Assembly (NCBI RefSeq): GCF_933775445.1
Contig: NC_065872.1
Span: 4,898,001 to 4,962,000, forward strand
Direction of reading: 5' to 3'
Length of the DNA stretch: 64,000 nt
Source: Argentina anserina
Lineage: Eukaryota; Streptophyta; Magnoliopsida; Rosales; Rosaceae
Both the position numbers and the translations under genes were made by a program. Within the stretch, counting starts at the first letter, position 1. Every line of letters begins with the position of its first letter. Below the pieces are notes generated by a model. It saw only the letters and a list, made by a program, of their open reading frames with translations. It did not search any database and was not told the DNA's origin. Of this stretch, positions 10,656 through 21,546 are shown piece by piece.

Positions 10656-12903
10656 ATGGCTATGAACCATTTGCTCAGAACTCGCCTGGAATTTGCACTA
10701 CCCTTTTGCCCAGAGACCTCATCCACTTCCATTACTCCACGTCTCTCCTTGACTCGCCTAGATTCCACTCACAAAGCTAGCTCTCACTTCATAACTGTCA
10801 CACATTCTTGCCGTGATGAGTGCTCTGACTCTTCCGGCAGTAGTAGTAACAACTCTGAGCTTGAAGAGTTTTCGCGTTCAAAGGAGGGTCTAGTTCAGTG
10901 CTCCGCAAATCACGTCCCTTTATCTCCCATAGGGTTCTTGGAGCGAGCTGCATCTGCCTACAGGAACAGGACTTCTGTAATTTATGGCTCTTTGAGATAT
11001 ACTTGGGGTCAAACCCATCAACGCTGCCTTAAATTAGCTTCTGCTCTCACGCAGTTGGGAATTTCTCGCGGTGATGTGGTGAGGTTCTTCATGTCTATTT
11101 AAAGATCAAATTTTATCATGTCTTTTTTGTTTAAAGATCGAAACTTGTTCTTATGATGATGATGCAGTTTTTGCATGTGATCTCATATTAGCAAGACACC
11201 TTTGTTGATCCACGTTGGCAGTTTAAATAAAGCAGGAATTCATTGGAGAGGTTTTTTGTTTTAAATCATGTATAGAAGAGACTCAAGAAAGTTGAATGAA
11301 GTGGTCTCGCTTGGGTTTTTATACTTTTTGTTTTATTTACTTGGTTTAGTTTGATTATTTTTGGATTTCTAGTGTCTGTGATGTGAATTATGAATTCTCA
11401 ATATCCAATTGAAAATATTGATTTCTGTTTGAATGTTCAATTGGTTTCGTTCAGGTGGCAACTTTGGCTCCAAATGTGCCAGCAATGCATGAGCTTCATT
11501 TTGCAGCTCCAATGGCTGGGGCAGTTCTGTGTACACTAAATACTCGCCAGGATTCAGCTATGATATCAGTTCTTCTTAGTCATTCTGAAGCTAAAATCAT
11601 ATTTGTGGATCAGCAATTACTTGGAATAGTTAACGGAGCACTTGAATTACTTGCTGAAAAAGCTGATTCAAAACTGCCGATTGTAGTTGTAATTGCTGAT
11701 TCTGATGAGTCATCTACCAGCTTTACTTCAGAAACAAAACCAACTTATGAGTATGAAAGTCTTTTAGAGAGCGGCAATAGTGGATTTGAAATCAGAAGAC
11801 CAGAGAGTGAGTGGGATCCTATCAGTGTGAATTACACCTCCGGCACAACATCAAGGCCGAAAGGGGTTGTCTATAGTCACCGCGGCGCTTATCTCAATTC
11901 ACTGGCCACAGTATTGCTTCATGGAATAGGCTCAATGCAGGTTTATCTATGGACTGTCCCTATGTTTCATTGCAATGGATGGTGCCTCATTTGGGGTTTG
12001 GCTGCTCAGGGCGGTACTAACATTTGCCTCAGAAAAGTCACTCCGAAAGGCATATTCGACAACATTGCTCTACACAATGTGACACACATGGGAGGGGCAC
12101 CAACTGTGCTGAACATGATTGTAAACTCGCCGGAGTGTGAACAAAGGCCACTTCCTCACAAAGTAGAAGTAACGACAGGTGGCTCACCTCCACCACCACA
12201 GATCCTGTTCAAGATGGAAGAGATGGGTTTTGGGGTGAATCACTTGTATGGACTTACAGAGACTTATGGTCCAGGGACCTATTGCTCATGGAAACCTGAG
12301 TGGGACTCTCTGCCCTTGAATGAGAGATCAAAGCTTAAAGCTCGACAAGGAGTACAACACGTATGTTTAGAGGAGGTTGACATAAAAGATCCCATCACTA
12401 TGGAAAGTGTACCGCCTGATGGTAAGACAATGGGTGAAATTATGTTCAGGGGAAACACTGTGATGAGTGGTTATCTTAAAGACTTGAAAGCAACAGAGGA
12501 AGCTTTTAAAGGTGGATGGTTTAGAAGTGGAGATTTAGCTGTGAAACATTCTGATAACTATATCGAAGTCAAGGACCGGTTGAAGGATGTGATTATATCT
12601 GGGGGAGAGAACATAAGCACAGTTGAGGTTGAAACAGTTTTGTTTAGCCATCCAGCAGTTCTAGAGGCCGCAGTTGTTGCAAGGCCTGATAACCATTGGG
12701 GGCAAACTCCTTGTGCATTTGTGAAATTAAAGGAGGGCTCTAATGTGAATGCGCAAGAATTAATCGAGTTCTGCCGCGATCATATGCCTCATTACATGGC
12801 TCCCAGGACAGTCATTTTCGATGATATACCAAAGACTTCAACAGGAAAAATACAAAAGTTCATTCTCAGAGAAAAAGCAAAGGCCTTGGGCAGCCTCTCA
12901 TGA
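10656..12903 (+). CDS. Acyl-activating enzyme (AAE, carboxylate-CoA ligase)
   Basis: Member of the adenylate-forming ANL superfamily, activating a carboxylic acid through an acyl-AMP to its CoA thioester; the substrate cannot be told from sequence. Two exons, 10656-11078 and 11455-12903, encode 623 residues. The N-terminal ~70 residues, rich in Ser, Thr and Arg with few acids, look like an organelle presequence. Then come [16 protein letters not shown], the P-loop [11 protein letters not shown] near residue 268, YGLTETYG, the FRSGDLAV hinge region, [14 protein letters not shown], and the C-terminal [10 protein letters not shown] with the family's catalytic Lys. It ends GSLS, which is not a canonical peroxisomal SKL-type signal, although several relatives are named peroxisomal. 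The closest plant names would be AAE1-type or 4-coumarate-ligase-like. The gene appears intact. Confidence 0.9.
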
Positions 12904-13029
12904 AGGAGCTATGACAAGTCTTGTACCGGAGGCACAAGTAAATAATCTCCTATTCCATATATGTTGGAGTTACACATCAAGGGGAAAATGCTTTAGTCCA
13001 TTATGGATGGTCTTTCTGGTGCCTGAAGC

Positions 13030-14014
13030 TCATGTAGTGGCCTGTGCTGGATGCTGTTCAAGATCAAAGCGGATAATGTATGGATATATATTCGAACTGC
13101 AGTATATGTACTTTCCAATCTTGATCCCACTTGAAATGAATGATAATCCTGGATCGAAGTAGTGTGCAACTGGTTCCCCTTCCAAATTAACAGCCATTAC
13201 ACCAGAATTTCTCCATATGTGGTTTGCCTGCTGTGTACTTCTCCATGATTCCTAGCCATTTTCGAATAAAAGGGTACCGAAGTGCTAGATCCCAAGTAAC
13301 AGTATATCCTGCCAATTCGGCAAAAACCATATCAATGAACTATGAATAAGATGTTTCCTGTTCATTCATAACAGAACAACAATGATCCTTGAGGATCAAT
13401 GTTATTTGCACTCCAGATTAGAATGCAAGAAGCTTTCAGAATCTCTCTTTGTCTATAACAGAAAGCAAATATTAACGAGTTACCGTAGAGAATGCAATCC
13501 AGTAATGGCCTTCCCCGTCATATTGGATGTTATCAGGGGTCCCCGGCATATTGTCAATGAAGTTCTCTACGCTTCCCTTCTTCTCGCCTTGCAAGTAGTA
13601 TTTTTTTACATCTTCTCCTGCGATATCAACCATTTTAATACAGTCGAAATTAAACTCTGTCCCTATCTTCCAAACACCTAGATGAGGATTTCAGAGAACA
13701 TCATACATGACAGTCTTACAGAATATCACAAAACTCTGATCCGTGGAGACTGCAACTCAATTAGCGAAGTAAAGGTCAGAGACTAGCACTTTGGTCTCTT
13801 TGGTTGTTCGATCATAACGCAGTAATCTTCCATGGGGGTTCCCCTCCAAAACGTCCCAAATGAAATCCTTTAGGCTGTATTTATACGAAGAATCTGTGAA
13901 GTAAATCATGCCATCTTTTGCTACATCTACAGCATCTGTTAGCTTGAATTTTACACCCTCTGCCTCATCAGTGAGCAGCTCCAGTTCTCCAGCCTCACTA
14001 ATTCTCAGTAGTCC
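13030..14014 (-). pseudogene. Strictosidine synthase-like pseudogene (exons 2-4 only)
   Basis: A copy of the three downstream exons of the intact gene at 17862-20049, with matching splice positions: about 13741-14014, 13484-13617 and 13030-13308. It reads [20 protein letters not shown] and onward. The Gly codon after LYFAN has become TGA (13757-13759), and exon 4 has a frameshift where the intact copy reads EKNSGVIAV. No copy of exon 1 was found upstream. The tail lies only ~125 bases beyond the acyl-activating enzyme stop on the opposite strand, so the two may overlap in their 3' regions. Confidence 0.85.
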
Positions 14015-14442
14015 CTGATTATACTCCCACAAACAGTAATTTTATTTAAATGAAAATGAAAACGGCCTAATGGATAATGGGAACACTACTCATGAATTTC
14101 ATTAATTTTTAAAATAAGGGATTCAAACATGAACTAGCTAGGAAACATTAATGTATAATACAAAAAGGAAGGAGATGAACCCATCATCAGTTCATCACAA
14201 AGACATCACCATCATCCATGTTCAACCATGAACACTGAAGAAACAATTTGTTTCTCTTTTTTGATTGATTGTTTTTCTTTCCTTTTATCTCAATTAACAG
14301 AGAAGAAATGTTTTATTCATACGTCAATTAATTTACTCATATTTTCGAAAGAATATAAACGAACTACGTTATGTGATAGTAACATTCTAGTCCCCAATTG
14401 CAAGTGTTTGATGATCAACAAACAACAAAAAATATATGTGTA

Positions 14443-14638
14443 CTAGCATCAGGCCACACACAAACGTGTGTGGAAAACCTGTTATTTTGAAAAATTAATT
14501 GTAAAGTGTAGTTATTGTAAAGTGTAGATGTGCAAAATAACTTCCTGATCCATTCCTTTTTAATTTTTTTATTAATTATTAATGTATTTTTATAAGATTT
14601 TTGGTTGACAAAACATGTTTTGGTTATAATAATATAGA
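14443..14638 (-). mobile_element. Short non-autonomous Helitron, 196 bp
   Basis: On the minus strand it begins TCTATATTATTATAACC and ends with a hairpin (CCACACAC..GTGTGTGG) followed about 8 bases later by CTAG. It is inserted exactly between an A and a T. The 5' TC, the 3' hairpin plus CTAG and the AT target are the defining Helitron marks. A second copy is at 18809-19081. Confidence 0.8.
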
Positions 14639-14862
14639 TAACTATATGATTAGGTGATTTTGGTAGAAAAACATTGCGTAACAAACTTTCAATATGGCCA
14701 AAAACCTCACAATATGTCATTAATAAAATAAATATTCAAGAAAAATTAAAAAGTGAACGGTCCCAATAAGTCTCTCATTGAATTCAACTCCCAAGTCGGC
14801 CAAGCGTATCAATTATTTATTTATTTAATATAAAAAAATAATTAGTAACCTAATATTTTTTA

Positions 14863-15460
14863 GGATAAATTCTTTCTATGGTACTTGAGATATGGTCAAT
14901 ACTTTAGTACCTAATATTTCAAATATGACACCTTAATACCTGAAGTTATATTTTATATAACACTTTTGTATTTATGTTGACTTCTTTGTTAAATATAGAG
15001 GGTAAAATTGATATTTACATATTATTTATCAAAATAAAAATACTAATAGAATTTTATGGGTTTAAGGCTAATTTCTATCACTTTGGTATTCATCACTTTT
15101 GTATCGTTTGTAAGAAAATAATTTAAGCTTTAATTGAAGGTGAAAAATTGAAATTTTATTTAGAAAAATTAAAATTTGTGATTTAAAATACCCATGAGAA
15201 TGCGTTTGGTGAATTAAATATAGTCTCGCAAAGTAATTTTGTGAGACAATTGAATTTCATAAACATAAAATTGATTTATGCTATCAACATGATTCAAAAA
15301 TATTAACTTAAACGCATAAAACAATTAAGATGTGAGAATAATGAACACATAAAACTCTTGTTTTTATTGTATTTTTTGTAAATATATACTTTAATGTCTA
15401 TTTTACCCTCCCATTAATCAACATAAGTATCAAAGTGTCATATAAAATCTACCTTTAGAG
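14863..15460. mobile_element. Truncated Mutator-like MITE
   Basis: The left end GGATAAATTCTTTCTATGGTAC matches the end of the MITE at 8664. An imperfect inverted copy of the inner arm (GTGTCATATAAAAT..., ACATAAGTATCAAAGTG) lies near 15390-15455. The outer right arm and target-site duplication are missing, so the right boundary is approximate. No coding content. Confidence 0.6.
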
Positions 15461-16257
15461 GCCATAATGAAGATGTTGTTCTTCTAATGGCTTCAGTTGT
15501 AGAGGAACTTGAGTCGTTTGACTCAAGCATTGCTTAACGAGTTATGAAGGTGATTCGGTGCATATAACTAGTCAAATATGGTTGTATAAACAACTGCATA
15601 AGCTTGGAGGATACAACCTCGTTTACACGGTCAGTAGCTGACCATGAAATTTATGCTCAACTATCATTAGATGTAAATCTAAAGGTAAGAAAAATCTTTT
15701 TAAAATTAAGTTAATTTATTTTCAACCCTTGAATTTATATCCAATAATGGTTGAGTATGAATTTTATGGTCAGTTACTGACCGGGTGAACGAGATTGTGG
15801 AGGATATAACAGGTAAGATAATGACATGTCTGATATTTTTCTTTTCGATAACAAATTATTTGGTATTTGTAATGTCGTATTCTGGACTCCTGGTGTCTCT
15901 TGAATCAAGATGATATGTATGAAATAGCCACTTCTACGTGAAAATATGGTTGCCAATTTAGAATGGGAGATGATCTGATTTATGACAAGCCAATTGTTTT
16001 CTAGTCAAAATAACGTGACTCAAGACTAAGCATTTGATTATTATATCAAGAAGAGTCATACATGGTTTCATTTTTAATTTGCCAACTTGTGAACCCAATT
16101 GTAGTGATTTACGTACTGAGAAATATATCATTATTGAAAAATCGTAAGAACCTAATTAATAACATAACAACCCAAAGCGAGTATAAATATTTTATTATTT
16201 CGAAAATAAATTTGCAGCAAAGATAACAACAATAATCCTTAGCAATTAACCAGAAAA
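15461..16257. other. Intergenic, no gene seen
   Basis: AT-rich sequence with no supported coding exon. An imperfect inverted pair is visible: a stretch near 15610-15650 (CCTCGTTTACACGGTCAGTAGCTGACC) resembles the reverse complement of one near 15765-15800 (GGTCAGTTACTGACCGGGTGAACGAGA). This suggests another small degenerate palindromic element of about 200 bases. Confidence 0.4.
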
Positions 16258-16750
16258 TTAATCTACAGTAGGGGGTAGTGGAGGAGGTAGAAGCAAATTT
16301 GAAATCTCGCAGTCCACAAGGCAATTGTTAAAACACTTCTTGTAATGGAACAGATGACCCATGCAATGGAATGAACACTTGGCACTACATTTTACTACTA
16401 AACCGACATTGCCGAGCATACTGTTTGGAAGAATTATCTCCTTGTCATTAGTGTCCTTAGCCAGATGATGATGATGAAAATTCACCATTTTTGAAGAAAA
16501 CACGATCAGATACTCCATCATCTGGATTGGTTTTGGAGTTGGCCAGTAGTGATGATGAAGCCTCACCATTATTATATTGGAGAAAACACGATCAAACACG
16601 ACATCTTTTGGATTAGCTTCCGATGTAACCAACAACGATGAGGCTTCACCATCGTTGGGATAAACAGCGTTGTCGATCAACTTGATATCGAGCAAGAACA
16701 AGCATAAGCATGCGCATCAAAATCACCATTCTCAAAACAATTGTATCCAT
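16258..16750 (-). pseudogene. Degenerate cysteine-rich secreted-peptide-like gene
   Basis: A minus-strand frame of 147 codons ends in a Cys cluster spaced C-x3-C-x3-C-x10-C-x3-C-x3-C, from KCSAKCSFHC to CLVDC. Upstream, in another frame, ATG at 16750 opens a strongly hydrophobic stretch (MDTIVLRMVILMRMLM) that looks like a signal peptide. The middle holds two tandem copies of a ~80-base unit, read as GEASS.L...S..NP.D.V.DRVF in alternating frames. At least two frameshifts would be needed to join the parts, so I call it broken. The Cys spacing resembles small secreted thionin-like plant peptides, but no family is assigned. Confidence 0.4.
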
Positions 16751-17861
16751 AACTGCCTATACAGTATACACTCCTTAATTTCTTACAGACTTGCTTTTAT
16801 ATTTCTCGTGGTACTGTTGGGAGATCGATCTTTATGCCTTCAATTGAATGAAGTGTAAGCTGCAGTTACAATTTATACTATAATTTGTCTGCCAATTTAG
16901 CAAATGTAATCATCATTTTGATTATCTTCTATCTTTAAAGATACACTTTAATTTCTGTCTATGTTATCTTATAATTATCTACTTTTGAGAACAATTTATT
17001 TTTCGTTTATCTCATTAAGGTAAATCCTTAAGTTGGGCCTTTCAAGAATGACTGATTATGGAGATTGTGATATTTAAGCTTGTGGATGTGTTTTTTTTAA
17101 TTAAAGAGGTTAACTCTTTTAGAAGTAATACATTCCATCATATATATTTGTATATAAACACGTATTCATATCTTCATAGCAAAAAAAACAAAAAAAAACA
17201 AAATGAAAATCATTAGAGATGATCACAAGTGACACAATAACTAATTGATCAAGAAATTCATGTTTTATCACCCTTAAATGTAAATTAGATGATGGAGGAG
17301 GGAAATTATTTTAAAATAGTTATTTTTTTAACTCTTAAATATAAATCTAAAAGTAATTGAACATGAATTTCTTAGTTAATAAGTAATAATGTGATAATGC
17401 AGAAAACTACTCCAGACTTGAAAGCCATAGCATCAACAGTTAAAAACAATGATATATCATGATCGCCATCATGTACAAATGTATACTCATCACCATGTAC
17501 GTGTACGCCCCCTTATTAACTGCTTCATCTATGTCAAAACATGGACATTTATCATTGGTACCACACTACCACATTATCTCGCCAGCACGAGGACATGGCA
17601 TCTGGAGCTGTCCCGCTTGATTATTGGGCCCATGTGATCATTCATGAATTTTCTTCTTGGGCCTCACCTCAAGTTGGTGTGGCCCACTAAAATTAATTAA
17701 CGATTGGGAGACCCAAAAACCACGACAAGAGCTACACTATTTTCTTTGATAAACTATTATTTGAAAGATGAAATTGAACATGCAAGTGTCTCTTCAACTA
17801 GAAAGGGAAATAGCACAATAGTACATCAATTATGGGTGAAGGTTTTGGTGGTTGAAGCTCA
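16751..17861. other. Intergenic, no gene seen
   Basis: AT-rich DNA with homopolymer runs. A 69-codon plus-strand frame at 17704-17913 runs into the antisense of the last exon of the synthase-like gene and is a shadow of it. No repeat ends or coding exons were recognised. Confidence 0.35.
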
Positions 17862-20049
17862 TCATGTAGCAGTATGGGGAGGAAGTTGTTCCAGATCAAG
17901 TCGGATAATGTAAGGATAGACAATAGAACCACAGTAGAGGTAGTTTCCGATCTTGATCCCACTCGTAATGAGTGACAAATCTGAATCGGAATAGTGAGCA
18001 GTTGGTTCCCCTTCCAAATCCACAGCGATTACACCAGAGTTCTTCTCCTTATATGGTCTGCTTACTATATACTTCTCCATGATTGCCATCATTTTTCGAA
18101 TAAAAGGAGATTTAAGTGACATAATCGTAATATGTGACGTCTCCTGACAATTTGACACAAATAAAATGTTAATGAACTATGAAAATGATGCAACTAATTA
18201 AAAACGTATGCACGATTCTTGTTTGTACGAGAGAAAAGATGCTCACCCCAGCTAGAGCGATCCAGTAATTGCCTTCTCCATCATATCGTATGTTATCCGG
18301 GGAGCCCGGCAAGTGGTCGATGAAGTTCTCTGTGCTCCCTTTCTTCTCGCCTTCCAGGTAGTACTTTCTGCACCTAAACCTACAAATGTATATCAAACTA
18401 TTTAGTACAAAGCCATAAATTCAACACCATATAAAGGGTTTCTGAGATATTTCATACATGAAAGTTTCGCAAAAGATCACAAAATTCTGATCCGGAGAGA
18501 CGGCAAGTCCATTAGCAAAGTAGAGGTCACGAAGGAGCACTTTGGTCTCTTTGGTTGAGGGATTGTAGCTCAATAACCTACCATGGGGTCTGCCCTCTAG
18601 AAAGTCCCATATGACCTCTTCTATGCTGTTTTTGTATGAAGCATCTGTGAAGTAAATCATACCATCTTTTGCTACATCTACACAATCTGGTAGCCTGAAC
18701 TTTACACCCTCAGCCTCATTTGTCAGTAGCTCCACTAGTCCATCCTCGCTTATTCTTAGTAGTCCCTGATTAATACAGTAGATATATCCCTCATTTGCTT
18801 ATAACATACTAGCATCAACCCATACACAAAAGTGTGTGGAAAAACTATTTTTTAGAAAATTAACTCTAGAGTCCAGTTATTGTAGAGATAAATTAGATCT
18901 ACAAAATAACTTCCTTATCTATTTTTTATTCAAATTTATTTATTATTTATTAATTTGACTTTTACGACTATATCTTTCATATATTAAAATTTTAATTTAA
19001 TTAACATATAGTCTAAGGTTATTAATGTATTTTTACAGGAGTTTTGGTTGACAATGTGTGTTTGAGTTATAAGAGTATAGATATAAACAAGTAAAGTAGC
19101 CTCTCAAATTTACTTTTTTCTTTCAAATTTTTACATCAAATAAACACGATATATAAAACAACTAGTTATTTGTCAAACAATCTAAATTTACCTGTCAGGC
19201 GATCGAAATCCATTCGCATGCATACCATGTACAAATCATCAATTTAATTGATTCTCAAAAGTACCAAATATCGTATGTTAATTACAATGTTTTACATTTG
19301 TTCCCAATAAAATTATATGGTAAAGTATATATATATATATATTATCTTTTTCGATACTTTTGCAAAAAAGAAAAATGTCTATATCATTTAATTTTGATTT
19401 CTATTTTCCATTCCAAACTAGATAAGTGTCCACACTATTATCTTATTTGTTTTCCATTTACATGTATATCAAAACTAATTGTAACATTTGAGTCATTTAT
19501 CCAAAAAAGGAAAAACGGACAAGACGTCGAAAAACAGAAAAAGCGACATATAGATCAGCATTTATTAAGTCGATAGGTCAGGCTGACCTTTCCCGCGTCG
19601 GCGACGAACAGCTCTCCGTCGTGACCGTGGGCAAGTCCTAGTGGTCTCCCGCCGGTATTAACCCAATTCTCCACCACCGAGTCAGCCACCGACTCGTTCA
19701 ACGTGACTCGCTTGATCCAACCGTCCGCACATCCCGTGTAAATGAGTCCCGACTTTGAATCGTAGGCAATGTCTTCTGGCCCAACTGAACCCCCAACACC
19801 CAAGAACTGCGACCCTTTGAGGATCTGAGCATTACGCCTCGGGGCAACCGCGACTCGGTGGCTCAACTCGTGAAGCGGCAGAGGAGCAGGGTCGAACGAG
19901 TCAAGCTGGTAAAGGAGCATAGCTGCCGCCACCGGAACCAGGGTTGATAAGAAGAGAATGTTTAAGGGCCATGATGATGATGATGGTGCTGAGGTTCTGG
20001 TGGTTTGAGTTGCAGAGGAAGGTGAGCCTTGGTTGCTTGACTTAGACAT
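17862..20049 (-). CDS. Strictosidine synthase-like protein (six-bladed propeller)
   Basis: Four exons (19588-20049, 18458-18765, 18247-18379, 17862-18143) join in frame to 394 residues. A Ser/Thr-rich cytosolic start is followed by one hydrophobic segment ([20 protein letters not shown], about residues 28-47) that serves as signal anchor or signal peptide. The N-terminal propeller region shows GPEDIAYD and [19 protein letters not shown], followed by [63 protein letters not shown] and a C-terminal GNYLYCGS. This is the SSL family that includes Arabidopsis SSL4-7-type proteins. Most members lack the alkaloid-synthase catalytic Glu, so Pictet-Spengler activity should not be assumed. The third exon could instead begin at 18373; the choice of 18379 keeps an FRCRKYYL block. 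Confidence 0.88.
18809..19081 (-). mobile_element. Non-autonomous Helitron, 273 bp, in SSL intron 1
   Basis: Same type as the element at 14443. On the minus strand it begins TCTATACTCTTATAACTC and ends in a hairpin (CCACACAC..GTGTATGG) plus CTAG, inserted between A and T. It lies in the first intron (18766-19587) of the strictosidine synthase-like gene, in the same orientation as the gene. Confidence 0.75.
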
Positions 20050-21546
20050 TGGGTGGCGAGCTAGCTACTTAGGGACTCGGACGGAACAGAAAGCCAAGTG
20101 TTATAGTATGCAACGGAAATCTGTGCAGCCTTGATTAGGGATACGCAAGTATTACTATATGACTATATTAATAGACTAGTGTGCATCTCCTGCATGCCTA
20201 GATCCAAATCATCCAATTAGATATTTATATGTCATGGGTGTTATATAAAGATTGAGATGTCAAGGATGAGGAAAATTAAGCTCGACTGATTAATTTCGTT
20301 TTGGTGTGTCAATGTATAAACAAAATATCGTTGCGAAGAGGCTACATATATACAACATGTATAGGGATGTGGCCAAATGCATTTCTGCTCCTTCGAATTC
20401 TATGTTTTCCACACATGCACGGACCCAAACCAGTCACGAGTAGAAGAACAAATTAAGGAGACTTGGTCTTGTCATAGCTCTTTGTTATCTATACGCGAGG
20501 CAATTCAATGATAGAGGCGTGGGCAATTTTAGTATTTCCTCTTTTCAGTCAGGTACATAATAGTCTCTTAGCAGCTAAATTCTTCTTTTCAATTAATAGT
20601 CCTTCCACACGATAGTATTGAAGGTGACATAGTAGCACAAGCTAGTTCATATAGAGTCAAACTTGAACAAATAAGGATGATCTTTTTTTTTTCCCTTAAT
20701 CTTATTCGTAGGAATAAATAGATAACATTCGATTATTGCAGAGTATACGGTCTGATTTGATTGCGTGAAGCGACTGCTTTACGTGAAAGACTTCATTCAT
20801 CTGGTCTCAAACATTTTAATCAAATTATTGTCGAAGGAGACTCTCACTGACAACTTGCTGGGCAAATCCTCTAATCCTTGGTATTTGAAGTCCCTCGTCT
20901 AAGATATCTTATGGCTAGCGTCTTCTTTCTAAGTCTGCTAGTTCATCATCACATATATCGAGAAGCTAACATTGTTGTAGATTGAATTGCTGCCTAAGGG
21001 CATTCTACGTCTTCCCCTCTAGTTTGGTTTCATTTTGTTCTCCTCTCAGTGTTCCCAACATTCCATTTAGATCAGTTGGGAATGTGAGGTCATAGAGGTT
21101 TTTTCTTGTAAATTATATGTACGTTTGTTTTGTTTTTAAGTGATTGGAAAAAAAAACCACATTTGATTACAAATTAACAAAAGAGATTGTAACCAAAAAA
21201 AAAAGTTACAAAAGAGAGAGAGGTGTATCTTGGCCCATCTTTGGAAGTGTTCTTTAATTAGGATCTTATTATGGCAGGCCCAAGGACAAATTCTGGGACG
21301 AGAGATTTTTTTAGAGGTAATTCATCAGGCAATCTCATCCAAGCTCATGCCGAAAGCACGCCCGACAACCCCGTCTTACAAGTAAGAAGAGTAAAAATAG
21401 AAAGAGGAGGAAATGCATGAAAAGCTTATATAGGATATGCACGGCATCTTGATAATCTTGCATTGGATGTACTACAAGAGCTAGAACAATTTTGTTTGGT
21501 CTAGGAAACACTAATAAGAACTCATTCACACACCAAGATTTAAGTC
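20050..21546. other. Intergenic, no gene seen
   Basis: Promoter side of the synthase-like gene and 3' side of the second acyl-activating enzyme. A weak stretch around 20700-21060 is suggestive of an old RNase H-like retroelement remnant (for example CTAAGTCTGCTAGTTCATCATC), but it is not readable as a frame. Nothing firm is supported. Confidence 0.35.
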
